The notes under the pieces were generated by a model, which did no database searches, was not told where the DNA came from, and saw only the letters and a program-made list of their open reading frames with translations. The position numbers and the translations under genes are program-made. A stretch of 64,000 nt of DNA from Chitinophagaceae bacterium UBA1953 (GTDB lineage Bacteria; Bacteroidota; Bacteroidia; Chitinophagales; Chitinophagaceae): assembly GCA_002336115.1 (NCBI GenBank), contig DDEN01000061.1, forward strand, positions 126,823-190,822, read 5' to 3'. Each line of letters begins with the position of its first letter. The stretch's first letter is position 1. Below are positions 27,401 to 35,104 of the stretch, piece after piece.

Positions 27401-27541
27401 ATTCACCACATCATAGAAAAATTTGTCCTGTAATCCGTCTTTATAGTTAAAGTTGATAAACCGGTACGAAACATCCTGTGCCATCAATGCAGCAGTGCCA
27501 ATAAATAAACACAGTAAAAGACTAATAACCTGTTTTATCAT
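24401..27541 (-). CDS. LytS-type sensor histidine kinase with periplasmic two-component propeller
   Basis: 1046 residues from the ATG at 27541 (a GTG 6 bases earlier is possible). Signal peptide (CLFIGTAALMAQ), then ~700 residues of reg_prop repeats (WIAAGSGLYNYNGSRF, NLWFSSFNGLSMLPW, MLWLGSLSGLVKFDP). A Y_Y_Y domain (YKLEGVDRDWMITGRNYVSY) and a membrane helix (WWFITLLVFAFATATFLF) follow. The His_kinase/LytS module has phospho-acceptor His in MNPHFIFNSLNSIQKYIL (near 843) and an ATPase segment with ENAIWHGLLHKNEKGKL and DDNGIGRKKA. It senses a periplasmic or outer-membrane-derived signal and phosphorylates the adjacent LytTR regulator. This is a separate-protein version of the Bacteroidota hybrid sensors. 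Confidence 0.93.
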   Translation of the reverse strand: MIKQVISLLLCLFIGTAALMAQDVSYRFINFNYKDGLQDKFFYDVVNDKSGMIWIAAGSGLYNYNGSRFTLYRPQNKQTGEEFSNLMRSIYVDANGYIWAAGLNSLQWFNPVNKKFFYPSGNNNSLKQLGNAVINKFFSDSEGNMWVATQKKGVALLSKKDTTAVFYKASEEPGASSNFITRIIETPHHLIWALSVDGIHLLKKDQGIIQTFRNKRKGHNHVDDNFFTDGFYDEQMNCIWIASSGSGIVKFDLETKKGEYFDIVSESGPQKTVQNIVTVIAKKSGSDLWFYNGNLSVFNKYTHKVTTEIKPEAGNEYGFKSTGLGKIYSDTEGNLWFSSFNGLSMLPWQNNQWRTILLNDKADNNTLLEPTNVCRIPETNNLFIATTGAKGIGYYDSAANNFRVVKISKNAAATTVHVFNNKVYAAVANDIFLYNNSVKKFEPLYVKYNNQSIKGPVWRIMNDGKESLIIVSPQDGFYTYNLASGKTTHFNVWDIDPSINKSEIENTIWPSLTDSKGNTWFTRSKFLYYSDKQKIFHKVAYKDNDGQQSIIQPYEIAEDATHHYWVTTKTNGIYEWYINEQGKEVIHNYSTSNTTSLPSDYFIRILKDEQGMLWLGSLSGLVKFDPFQKKVISVFRKKHGLSNDNIDVPLSMLPGNKLVISNFGALNLLNINDYKINKLAPITLISSFKVMDKAVLLPSADTTIVLPYNQNFLQFELAALSYNNSDENRFAYKLEGVDRDWMITGRNYVSYSSLGSGIYLFKSKSANNDQTWSTKDPVLKIIIRPPFWKTWWFITLLVFAFATATFLFNQNRVLQIRKEEKLKAAFKQQIAETELKALRAQMNPHFIFNSLNSIQKYILKNEHYEASQYLTKFSRLIRLILDLSNENNIILSSEIDLLRLYIEMESLRFDNRFDYEIKVPDNISTETTEVPSMLIQPYVENAIWHGLLHKNEKGKLMVEFRKEGEKTLIVTIDDNGIGRKKAAELKSKQVLKKKSYGMQISEDRIQIINRTQKIHATCDIIDKQDAEGNATGTTVKLIIPYQALTK

Positions 27542-27553
27542 TTTCACAAACTA

Positions 27554-27561
27554 CAAAACTA
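27554..27561 (-). promoter_or_regulatory. Candidate -7 element for the sensor kinase gene
   Basis: Minus strand reads TAGTTTTG (TAnnTTTG), ending 12 bases before the ATG at 27541. It implies a very short leader. No clear -33 element was found. Confidence 0.4.
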
Positions 27562-27728
27562 TTTGTTTGTGTTACGGAGCCACCTTTATTTTTTTATAAG
27601 GTATTGTTTAGCCAGTAAAAGGCTTTTTTATTGAGTATTTTGTGTAAACAGGTTCTGATTTTTTTAAACAATAATTCTTATCATTAAAAAAATTGACTTC
27701 CCTCAGGGATCGCCAAAAACACAGCCGC

Positions 27729-27736
27729 TACCTTTG
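27729..27736 (+). promoter_or_regulatory. Candidate -7 element (TACCTTTG) for the DUF2490 gene
   Basis: Exact match to TAnnTTTG followed by CG, 24 bases before the TTG start at 27761. It is identical in its eight bases to the element before rplM (61887-61894). Confidence 0.6.
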
Positions 27737-27760
27737 CGCTTTCAATAAAATCAACTCATT

Positions 27761-28540
27761 TTGAAATCGCTTCGTTTAATTTTCCTTTTCCTTCCAATTT
27801 CTTTCTTTTCACAGGCACAAAAAACAGTACAAACGCAAAGCCATTTCTGGTGGAGCATTAATACCACGGCAACAGTTAGTAGTAAGTGGAGTGTTATTGC
27901 CGATGCACATATACGCCGCACCAATTTCATGGCCAACAACAGTTTTTATTTTTTAAGAGCAGGCGCACTGTATAATGTAAACAAAAATTTTTGTGTAGCT
28001 GCGGGTTACGGTCATATGTGGCTGGCAAACAAAACAACTACATCAGAGCTTTTTACCAATGAAGAAAGGATTTACCAGCAGTTTATGCTAACCGGTGCGG
28101 TTGGAAAAGTTTCTACTCTTAACCGTTTAAGGGTAGAGGAAAGATGGGTGCAAAAAATTATTAACAGCCAGGTATCCGATTCTCATCGTTATACAACAAG
28201 ATTCAGGTATTTGTATTCTCTCAATATCCCTGTCAGCAAAAAAAAATATGTTCCTTCCATTAATCTTGCAGATGAATTATTAATGCAGATAGGGAAGGAT
28301 ATTATTTATAACCCTTTTGACCAAAACCGTTTGTTTACCGGCATTAAACAGCAGGTTACTCCTTCTCTTTCATTTGATCTCGGCTATATGCTGGTGTACC
28401 AGCAAAAACTCAGCGGAAATCAATATGTAAAAGCAAATACCATTCGCTGGTATTTTTATTGGAAACCTGATCTGAGGAAAAAGAAAAAGACACATACTGC
28501 GGCTTCACAGATGAACCAGAGTTCCTTCGACGATATTTAA
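27761..28540 (+). CDS. DUF2490 outer-membrane beta-barrel-like protein
   Basis: 259 residues. The only sensible start is TTG at 27761, which gives a signal peptide (MKSLRLIFLFLPISFFSQAQ). The mature part shows DUF2490 features: FWWSINTTATVSSKWSVIAD near the N-terminus, AGYGHMWLANK, EERIYQQFMLTGAVGK, LRVEERWVQK and RTRYLYSLNI-like (RFRYLYSLNIPVSKKKY). Alternating strands, ending in the region RWYFYWKPD. It has a basic tail (LRKKKKTHTA). Likely an outer-membrane barrel of unknown function. It is transcribed alone and is followed by a strong terminator. Confidence 0.82.
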   Translation: MKSLRLIFLFLPISFFSQAQKTVQTQSHFWWSINTTATVSSKWSVIADAHIRRTNFMANNSFYFLRAGALYNVNKNFCVAAGYGHMWLANKTTTSELFTNEERIYQQFMLTGAVGKVSTLNRLRVEERWVQKIINSQVSDSHRYTTRFRYLYSLNIPVSKKKYVPSINLADELLMQIGKDIIYNPFDQNRLFTGIKQQVTPSLSFDLGYMLVYQQKLSGNQYVKANTIRWYFYWKPDLRKKKKTHTAASQMNQSSFDDI

Positions 28541-28574
28541 GCTTTGTTTCACTCATAGTACCGGCGAACAAAAT

Positions 28575-28611
28575 AAAAGAGGAGCGTTTCTGATAGAAAC
28601 CTCCTCTTTTT
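28575..28611 (+). terminator. Strong terminator after the DUF2490 gene
   Basis: AAAAGAGGAG / CTCCTCTTTT outer stem with an inner GTTTC / GAAAC stem and a T run at the end. Confidence 0.85.
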
Positions 28612-28645
28612 GTATTTTCAAACCTTAACAAGCCCATTGGTATTT

Positions 28646-30832
28646 ATGTACAGAATTATTTTACTGCTTCTTATAGTTCCTGTTTTAATACAGGCACAAT
28701 CATTTTCTTCATCAGAAATTTCCCGCTGGAAAAAGCAATCGAAAAATGTAACCATCATCCGTGACAACTGGGGTATTCCGCATGTGTATGGAAACACCGA
28801 TGCCGATGCTGTGTTTGGTTTGTTATATGCACAGTGCGAAGATGATTTTAAACGGGTGGAGATGAATTACATTGAAAAGCTGGGCCGTAAAGCCGAAGTA
28901 TTTGGTGAAACAGAACTGTACAATGATCTCTATGTTCGTTTGGTTATTGACAGCAGTGATGCAATTGCCGATTACAACAAAGCGCCTGTTTGGTTAAAAA
29001 AACTTTTGAATGCTTATGCCGATGGTATTAATTTTTATCTCTATAAACATCCTTCTGTAAAACCCATGCTGCTTACACAATTTCGGCCCTGGTATCCTTT
29101 GTTGTGGACCGATGGAAGTATTGGCGCAATTAGCACAGGCGATATTACCGCACAGGATGTAAAAGACTTTTACAACGGTGTAAACACACAACTGGCTGTA
29201 ACAAAAAATCTGTTTGAAGAAAACACCACCGGCTCCAATGGTTTTGCCATTGCGCCTTCAAAAACTAAAAGCGGGAATGCAATACTTTATATCAATCCGC
29301 ATGTAACATTTTATTTCAGGCCCGAAGTACACGCAGTAAGCAAAGAAGGATTGAATGCGTATGGAGCGGTTACATGGGGACAGTTTTTTATTTACCAGGG
29401 TTTTAATCCTTACTGCGGCTGGATGCACACATCAAGCAATGTGGATGTAAGTGATATGTATGCAGAAGAAATTACCAAAACGGCCAACGGTTTTTTTTAT
29501 AAGTACAATAATCAATGGTTGCCGGTAAAGGAAAAAAAAATTGTATTGAATTATAAAGCCGGCGAAACCATTAAAACAAAAATCGTAATTGCTTACTCAA
29601 CGCATCATGGGCCTGTTATGGCAAAACGCAATAACCAGATAATTTCAGTAAAAAGTAACAACCGGGATATGAAGGGGCTGATGCAAAGCTGGCTTCGTAC
29701 AAAAGCAAAAGGATTTGATGAATATAAAAAAGTGATGGAATTAAAGGCAAACACATCCAACAACACCGTGTTTGCGGATAATAAAGGAAACATTGCGTAC
29801 TGGCATGGTAATTTTGTTCCGGTGCGTGACAAAGCACTTAACTGGGGTAAAGTAATGGATGGTACAACTTCTGCAACAGACTGGAAGGGTTTACATGCAG
29901 TTGATGAGATTGTGCATGTGTATAATCCTTCAACCGGCTGGATTCAGAACTGTAACTCCACGCCGTTTACAGTAAGTGGCAGTGCAAGTCCGAAAAAAGA
30001 AAATTACCCGGTTTACATGGCACCCGATGGTGAAAACTTTCGTGGAATAAATGCGGCAAGAGTATTAAGCAGGGAAAACAAGTTTACGATTGATAAAATC
30101 ATTGCTGCCGGTTATGATACCTATCTCTCCGCATTTGAAGTATTGATTCCTGCTTTGATAAAACGATATAATGAAAACGTTTCTTCATCAAGCATGTATT
30201 ATAAAGAACTGGCAGAACCAATGAATGTTTTAAAACAATGGGATTACCGGGTATCTGAAAATTCAGTCGCAACATCCTTGGCAATTGAATGGGCACAGTT
30301 GCTCGGTCCATCCATTCGTAAAATTTATATTGAAGATGGAGAAACCGATCAGGTACATGCCACGCAGCATTTTGCTGATTCAGCTTCCGCAGCTCAGTTG
30401 TTAAATACGTTACTGACATTGGTGCAAAATTTTAAACAGAAATATGGCAAATGGGATATTGCCTGGGGCGACATTAATCGTTATCAGCGTGTAAGCAACG
30501 ATCTGCAACAGAAATACGATGATAGCAAAGAAAGTTTTCCCGTTGCATTTGCATCGTCTGCCTGGGGAATGCTGCCATCTTACAACAGCAACTATTTCGG
30601 TGGCACTGCAAAACGTTACGGAATCAGCGGTAACAGTTTTGTTTGTGCCGTTGAGTTTGGAAAAAAAATAAAAGCAAAATCATTGCTTGCAGGAGGCAAC
30701 AGTGGCAACCCCGGTTCGCCTCATTTCAAAGATCAGTTGCTTATGTACACAAAAGGACAGTTTAAAGATGTGTTGTTTTATAAAGAAGAGGTGTTGAAAC
30801 ATGCAGAAAAAAATTACCATCCGGGAGAATAA
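28646..30832 (+). CDS. Penicillin acylase-family Ntn hydrolase
   Basis: 728 residues from the ATG at 28646 (signal peptide MYRIILLLLIVPVLIQAQ). It belongs to the penicillin amidase/acylase family, whose precursors are cut before a nucleophilic serine and form an alpha-beta heterodimer in the periplasm. Seen here: VTIIRDNWGIPHVYGNTDAD and YAQCEDDFKRVEMNYIEKLG at the N-terminus, then TTGSNGFAIAPSKTKSG, where the Ser of GSNGF (about residue 197) is the expected N-terminal nucleophile of the beta chain. Further family segments: ITKTANGFFYKYNNQWLPVK, NTVFADNKGNIAYWHGNFVP, GGNSGNPGSPHFKDQL near the end. Substrate could be an acyl-homoserine lactone, a beta-lactam or another amide; sequence does not decide. 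Confidence 0.9.
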   Translation: MYRIILLLLIVPVLIQAQSFSSSEISRWKKQSKNVTIIRDNWGIPHVYGNTDADAVFGLLYAQCEDDFKRVEMNYIEKLGRKAEVFGETELYNDLYVRLVIDSSDAIADYNKAPVWLKKLLNAYADGINFYLYKHPSVKPMLLTQFRPWYPLLWTDGSIGAISTGDITAQDVKDFYNGVNTQLAVTKNLFEENTTGSNGFAIAPSKTKSGNAILYINPHVTFYFRPEVHAVSKEGLNAYGAVTWGQFFIYQGFNPYCGWMHTSSNVDVSDMYAEEITKTANGFFYKYNNQWLPVKEKKIVLNYKAGETIKTKIVIAYSTHHGPVMAKRNNQIISVKSNNRDMKGLMQSWLRTKAKGFDEYKKVMELKANTSNNTVFADNKGNIAYWHGNFVPVRDKALNWGKVMDGTTSATDWKGLHAVDEIVHVYNPSTGWIQNCNSTPFTVSGSASPKKENYPVYMAPDGENFRGINAARVLSRENKFTIDKIIAAGYDTYLSAFEVLIPALIKRYNENVSSSSMYYKELAEPMNVLKQWDYRVSENSVATSLAIEWAQLLGPSIRKIYIEDGETDQVHATQHFADSASAAQLLNTLLTLVQNFKQKYGKWDIAWGDINRYQRVSNDLQQKYDDSKESFPVAFASSAWGMLPSYNSNYFGGTAKRYGISGNSFVCAVEFGKKIKAKSLLAGGNSGNPGSPHFKDQLLMYTKGQFKDVLFYKEEVLKHAEKNYHPGE

Positions 30833-30887
30833 TTCAAAACCAAACATCATTTCAATACAAACATTTTTTGCCTAACTTCAACGCATC

Positions 30888-31724
30888 ATGTGGGCTTTTA
30901 TAAATGATAAATGGATTCAGGCCGAAGATGCAACGATCCCCGTTGGTGATTTAGCAATACAAAGAGGATATGCCGTTTTTGATTTTTTCCGTACAGCACA
31001 AGGGGTGCCATTGTTTGTGAACGATCATCTTGAACGGCTTGTGCGTTCTGCAAAAGCATTACGCCTGCCAGTAAAATACAGCACGGATGAGTTAAAGGAA
31101 ATTATCAGGGAACTGTTGCAAAAGAACAATTTGCTTTCATCCGGAATTCGCATAACTGTTACCGGAGGTGTATCTCCCGATACTTATACCCCTGCAGAGC
31201 CCGGCATCATTATTACCCAGCAGGAGCTTGTAATGAAAGGCCAGGAAGATTTTCAGAAAGGACTTCATCTTATTACGCACGAATATGTAAGGGACTTACC
31301 TGCTATTAAAACCATTAATTACATTATGGGAATATGGCTACAGCAAAAAGCAAGAATTGCCGGAGCCGATGATGTGCTGTATGTAAAAAATGGCTACATC
31401 AGCGAACTGCCACGTTCCAATATTTTTGTGGTTAGCTATGGCGGCTCTTTATCAACTCCTGCATCAAATATTCTTGAAGGCATTACACGAAAACAGGTGT
31501 TGCATTTAAGCAAATCGTTATTGCCTGCCATGGAGTGTGATATTTCCATGAATGATTTGATTAAATCATCAGAAGTGTTTGTGACCAGTACAACTAAACG
31601 TATAATACCTGTACTGACTGTTAACGGGCAAAAAATTGGAGAAGGGAAACCGGGGCCTGTAACAAAAACGTTGTACAACAGTTTTCTTGAACTGGAGCAA
31701 AAAGAAATTGCAAAAGGCTGGTGA
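30888..31724 (+). CDS. Class IV (PLP-dependent) aminotransferase
   Basis: 278 residues of fold-type IV aminotransferase: RGYAVFDFFRTAQGVPLFVN and HLERLVRSAKALRLP near the N-terminus, the expected PLP Lys in LPAIKTINYIMGIW, and the phosphate-binding strand ISELPRSNIFVV with the conserved Glu. TSTTKRIIPVLTVNGQKIGE closes the domain. It may be a D-amino-acid or branched-chain aminotransferase or an aminodeoxychorismate lyase relative; I cannot separate these. It follows the acylase gene by 55 bases on the same strand and may be cotranscribed. Confidence 0.88.
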   Translation: MWAFINDKWIQAEDATIPVGDLAIQRGYAVFDFFRTAQGVPLFVNDHLERLVRSAKALRLPVKYSTDELKEIIRELLQKNNLLSSGIRITVTGGVSPDTYTPAEPGIIITQQELVMKGQEDFQKGLHLITHEYVRDLPAIKTINYIMGIWLQQKARIAGADDVLYVKNGYISELPRSNIFVVSYGGSLSTPASNILEGITRKQVLHLSKSLLPAMECDISMNDLIKSSEVFVTSTTKRIIPVLTVNGQKIGEGKPGPVTKTLYNSFLELEQKEIAKGW

Positions 31725-31727
31725 TGG

Positions 31728-32342
31728 CTATAATTTTAATTTCTTTCGGCAGGCAATACATAAATCTCTTTCATCATCCAGCTTCATTTTTCCTTCTGCA
31801 TCGGCCATAATGCAATGCTGATCGGGGCAATGTGGTAAACCAAAGTTGTGTCCCATTTCATGAACCACCACTTTAAATATCCGCTGCTGCAGGTTTTGTT
31901 TTGATGTTGCTGATTTTTTAATACGATACGTTGAAACAATACAGGCATTGCCGGGATGAAAGCCAAGCCCCATTACACCATAATCATTGATGGTTCCTTT
32001 TGTAGTTGAAATATCGGTGTCAGTAATACCAACAATTAATCTTACAGAATCGGGTTTGATTGATTTCAGCCAGCCAATTGTTGAATCGGCCCGGTAGCGA
32101 TTTCGTGGTTTATAATAGCAGTTTATAGGAAACAATTTTTGATTGGCAATAAGAATACGAACAGGATAAAATTTTTCAATACTGTCTTTCAGAAATGAGA
32201 GAAAAGATTTGTCAAATGGCTGAAGGGGTTGTAAAAGAACAAGAGGAGTTTTTGATATTTCTGCTTGATGATTCTTTTTTACAGCCGTATCTCTACAGCA
32301 CAGAAATAAAAAAAGCATGCTGATAAAAAAAATTGATTTCAT
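31728..32342 (-). CDS. Archaemetzincin-family (M54) zinc metallopeptidase, lipoprotein
   Basis: 204 residues. The N-terminus (MKSIFFISMLFLFLCC) is a lipoprotein signal. The core is that of archaemetzincin: VVHEMGHNFGLPHC gives His161, Glu162, His165 and His171. The family's cysteine pattern follows (Cys172, Cys177 in CPDQHCIM, then Cys195 and Cys198 in CIACRK), binding a second zinc. YGVMGLGFHPGNACIVSTYR is the strand before the site. Expected: aminopeptidase-like metallopeptidase, here tethered to a membrane rather than cytosolic. It lies 4 bases downstream of the E1 dehydrogenase stop on the same strand. Confidence 0.9.
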   Translation of the reverse strand: MKSIFFISMLFLFLCCRDTAVKKNHQAEISKTPLVLLQPLQPFDKSFLSFLKDSIEKFYPVRILIANQKLFPINCYYKPRNRYRADSTIGWLKSIKPDSVRLIVGITDTDISTTKGTINDYGVMGLGFHPGNACIVSTYRIKKSATSKQNLQQRIFKVVVHEMGHNFGLPHCPDQHCIMADAEGKMKLDDERDLCIACRKKLKL

Positions 32343-32346
32343 GTTT

Positions 32347-34365
32347 TCAATAACTCAACAACTTTTCAACGTACTCTTCAATTCTTGATTTGGCTAAAAA
32401 ATTCTGTTCAAGCTCTGTATTAAAGGGTATGGGTGTATCAAGCGATGCACAACGCATTACCGGTGCATCTAATAAACCAAAACAATGTTCACCAATCCAT
32501 GCTGCAATTTCACTACCAATGCCGCCAATCAATGTGTCTTCATGTAAAATTAATACACGGCCGGTGCGTTTCACCGCCGCACGTATAGCAGCATAATCAA
32601 GCGGTGCAAGCGAACGCAGATCTAAAATATCAATCGAAATTTCAGGATGTTCTGCTGCAAAATCTTCAGCCCACATTACTCCGCTTCCGTAAGTGATGAT
32701 GGAAATTTCATCGCCACTGAGCACATGTCTTGCTTTGCCGATTTCTACTTCATAATATTCTTCCGGTACTTCACCATTCACCGAACGGTACAATGTTTTA
32801 TGTTCAAAATACATCACCGGGTTGGGATCGTTAATGGCTGCTATTAATAAGCCTTTCGCATCAAAAGGATTGGAGGGATAAACAACTTTCAGCCCCGGTG
32901 TTTTGGTAAACCATGCTTCGTTGCTCTGCGAATGAAATGGCCCGGCACCAACACCGCCTCCGGTGGGCATACGTATCACCACATCTGCATTTTGTCCCCA
33001 GCGGTAATGAATTTTTGCAAGGTTGTTGACGATCTGGTTAAAACCAACCGTAACAAAATCGGCAAACTGCATTTCCATTACTGCTTTATAACCTTCAAGC
33101 GATAAACCAAGTGCAGCGCCAACAATAGCACTTTCGCAAATGGGTGTGTTGCGTACACGTTCTTTACCAAACTCCTGCAAAAAACCTTCGGTTATTTTAA
33201 ATGCGCCACCATACTCTGCAATATCCTGTCCCATCAGCACAAGATTGGGATGGTGAATCATACTTTGTTTTAATCCTTCACTGATAGCATCAATAAACCG
33301 TTTGTTGTGAATGGTGAATCGTGAATCGTGAATGATGTCTGCATAATCAAGATGTATTATTGACGACTGACGACTGACGGCTGACGACTCTGCAAAAACA
33401 TCATCCATTTCTTCCTCCGTATCAACCACCATTGGTTTTGCGTTGTAAGCAACCTGCAGTTCATCTTCGATCTGCTGTTTCAGTTCATGATGAATTGCTT
33501 CAACACCGGTATCTGTAAGTATTGATTCTTTCAGTAAAAATTGTTCAAAGTTTTTGATGGGATCTTTTTCTTCCCATATTTCAAATAAATGCTTGGGAAC
33601 ATATTTTGTTCCGCTTGCTTCTTCATGACCACGCATGCGGAAGGTCATACATTCAATTAAATAAGGTTTCTGGTATTTGATGCAATAGTCTCTTACGCCT
33701 TTGATGGTATCAAGAACCGTTAAAATATTATTACCATCAATTTTTACAGCATCCATTCCATAGCCTCTTGCACGGTCAACAAGACTTTCGCATTTATACT
33801 GTTCATGAATGGGCGTGCTTAAACCATATCCATTGTTCTCAATTAAAAAAATCACCGGCAGGTTCCAGACAGCGGCTACGTTTAATGCTTCATGAAAATC
33901 GCCTTCGCTGGTGCCGCCTTCGCCTGTAAATGCAAGTGATACTTTTTTTTCTTTGCGGAGTTTGTATGCTAACGAAACGCCATCGGCAATGGCCAACTGC
34001 GGACCAAGATGCGAAATCATTCCGCACACATGATGTTCTTTACTGCCAAAATGGAAGCTGCGTTCCCTTCCCTTGCTGTAACCATCTTTATTGCCCTGCC
34101 ATTGCATAAAGAGTTTGTGCAGCGGCATATTGCGTGTGGTGAAAACGCCCAGGTTACGGTGCATGGGCATGATCCATTCGTCGGGCTCAAGTGCTAATGT
34201 GGCCCCAACAGCAATGGCTTCCTGGCCAATTCCACTAAACCATTTGCTAATTTTTCCCTGCCTGAGCAATAAAAGCATCTTTTCTTCGATTAATCTTGGG
34301 AAAAGAAGACGCTTATAAATACTGATTAGTTCGGCGTTGGTAAGATGTTTACGTTCAAACAACAT
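32347..34365 (-). CDS. Fused E1 alpha/beta subunit of a branched-chain 2-oxoacid-type dehydrogenase
   Basis: 672 residues. Residues ~1-320 are the E1 alpha half: GEGGTSEGDFHEALN (~148-162) and IENNGYG (~175) are the thiamine diphosphate/Mg motif. Residues ~356-672 are the E1 beta half: MGQDIAEYGGAFKITEGFL, SQSNEAWFTKTPGLKVVYPS, GSEIAAWIGEHCF. It decarboxylates a 2-oxoacid (branched chain or pyruvate-like) and passes the acyl group to a lipoyl E2 not seen in this window. The linker (~326-355, AESSAVSRQSSIIHLD... then HDSRFTIHNKRF) is encoded by two heptamer tandem repeats and is probably a recent in-frame insertion. Its ATG overlaps the ATG of the opposite-strand neighbour. Confidence 0.9.
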   Translation of the reverse strand: MLFERKHLTNAELISIYKRLLFPRLIEEKMLLLLRQGKISKWFSGIGQEAIAVGATLALEPDEWIMPMHRNLGVFTTRNMPLHKLFMQWQGNKDGYSKGRERSFHFGSKEHHVCGMISHLGPQLAIADGVSLAYKLRKEKKVSLAFTGEGGTSEGDFHEALNVAAVWNLPVIFLIENNGYGLSTPIHEQYKCESLVDRARGYGMDAVKIDGNNILTVLDTIKGVRDYCIKYQKPYLIECMTFRMRGHEEASGTKYVPKHLFEIWEEKDPIKNFEQFLLKESILTDTGVEAIHHELKQQIEDELQVAYNAKPMVVDTEEEMDDVFAESSAVSRQSSIIHLDYADIIHDSRFTIHNKRFIDAISEGLKQSMIHHPNLVLMGQDIAEYGGAFKITEGFLQEFGKERVRNTPICESAIVGAALGLSLEGYKAVMEMQFADFVTVGFNQIVNNLAKIHYRWGQNADVVIRMPTGGGVGAGPFHSQSNEAWFTKTPGLKVVYPSNPFDAKGLLIAAINDPNPVMYFEHKTLYRSVNGEVPEEYYEVEIGKARHVLSGDEISIITYGSGVMWAEDFAAEHPEISIDILDLRSLAPLDYAAIRAAVKRTGRVLILHEDTLIGGIGSEIAAWIGEHCFGLLDAPVMRCASLDTPIPFNTELEQNFLAKSRIEEYVEKLLSY
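33308..33335 (+). repeat. Heptamer tandem repeat 1 (TGAATCG type) inside the E1 gene
   Basis: Four 7-base units in a row: TGAATGG, TGAATCG, TGAATCG, TGAATGA. On the coding strand it encodes part of the E1 linker. Confidence 0.85.
33361..33388 (+). repeat. Heptamer tandem repeat 2 (TGACGAC type) inside the E1 gene
   Basis: Four 7-base units: TGACGAC, TGACGAC, TGACGGC, TGACGAC, 25 bases from repeat 1. Codes for the AESSAVSRQSS stretch of the linker. Confidence 0.85.
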
Positions 34366-34381
34366 GTTAAATCAATATCGG

Positions 34382-34738
34382 GTGAAAAACAAAAACAAAA
34401 TAATCATCTTCACTGTTGCAATCTTTTGCTGGCAACTGCCAACAGGCATCGTTGCACAAGTTAAGACAAACGACAGTTCTCTCCTATCAATAAAAACAAA
34501 TAAAGAAGATTTAAAAGTGCGGCAGCGTGGAAGCGAACTGCAGTTCATATTTCCAAGGCTTCAATTTAAATCGGCACTAAAAATCGTAAATACAAATGGC
34601 TGGATGATGAAAGCAATTATGGTTGATGAAGGAATGGAAACAATTACCATTTCAGCCGACAAGCTGCCTAAAGGAATTTACCAATGTGTAATTGAAAACA
34701 GAACGCAGAAATTTTCAAAAAAGATATTTGTGCAATAA
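34382..34738 (+). CDS. Small exported protein ending in a T9SS-like C-terminal domain
   Basis: About 118 residues from the GTG at 34382, which opens a signal peptide (MKNKNKIIIFTVAIFCWQLP, cleavage near VAQ). An ATG at 34364 would add six residues. After ~25 variable residues the rest resembles a type A T9SS sorting domain without a cargo: ELQFIFPRLQFKSALKIVNT, a middle strand, then ADKLPKGIYQCVIENR and the end KKIFVQ. The LPKGIYxxxI and KKxFVQ pieces are the family hallmarks. Either a very small surface protein or a remnant that kept only its sorting tail. It is divergent from the E1 gene and convergent with zero spacing to the phage-holin-like gene. Confidence 0.6.
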   Translation: MKNKNKIIIFTVAIFCWQLPTGIVAQVKTNDSSLLSIKTNKEDLKVRQRGSELQFIFPRLQFKSALKIVNTNGWMMKAIMVDEGMETITISADKLPKGIYQCVIENRTQKFSKKIFVQ

Positions 34739-35101
34739 TCAGTTTGCATTATTCTTCTCTTCATCTTTCAACACCAGCTTATGTACAATGGAATTGGCAA
34801 AGGAAAGGCAAATGCTGAACAGCAGTGCATACCAGAAACCATCTACTTCAAATCCTTTTACAAAATAAGCGTCGAGCAGAATAATACCCGCATTAATTAC
34901 GAACAGAAAAAGCCCCAGCGTAAAAATCGTTGCAGGCAATGTAAATAAAACCAGCAATGGTTTTACAATAGCATCAAGCAATGCAAGTACAAAAGCAACA
35001 AGCAGGGCAATTAAAAAATTCCGGATGCTGACGCCGGGTAAAATATAAGCCAGCAAAAAAGCATTGACTGCGGTGATCAGAACCTTTATAATAAACTTCA
35101 T
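34739..35101 (-). CDS. Phage holin 4 superfamily-like membrane protein (PF04020 type)
   Basis: 120 residues from the ATG at 35101 (MKFIIKVLITAVNAFLLAYI). Four hydrophobic helices: ILPGVSIRNFLIALLVAFVL region, ALLDAIVKPLLVLFTLPATI, FTLGLFLFVINAGIILL and FWYALLFSICLSFANSIVH. The LDAIVKPLLVLFTLP segment is the signature of this widespread bacterial four-helix membrane family. In spite of the name, there is no phage context; the role is unknown. The C-terminus is charged (KDEEKNNAN). Confidence 0.82.
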   Translation of the reverse strand: MKFIIKVLITAVNAFLLAYILPGVSIRNFLIALLVAFVLALLDAIVKPLLVLFTLPATIFTLGLFLFVINAGIILLDAYFVKGFEVDGFWYALLFSICLSFANSIVHKLVLKDEEKNNAN

Positions 35102-35104
35102 TTT

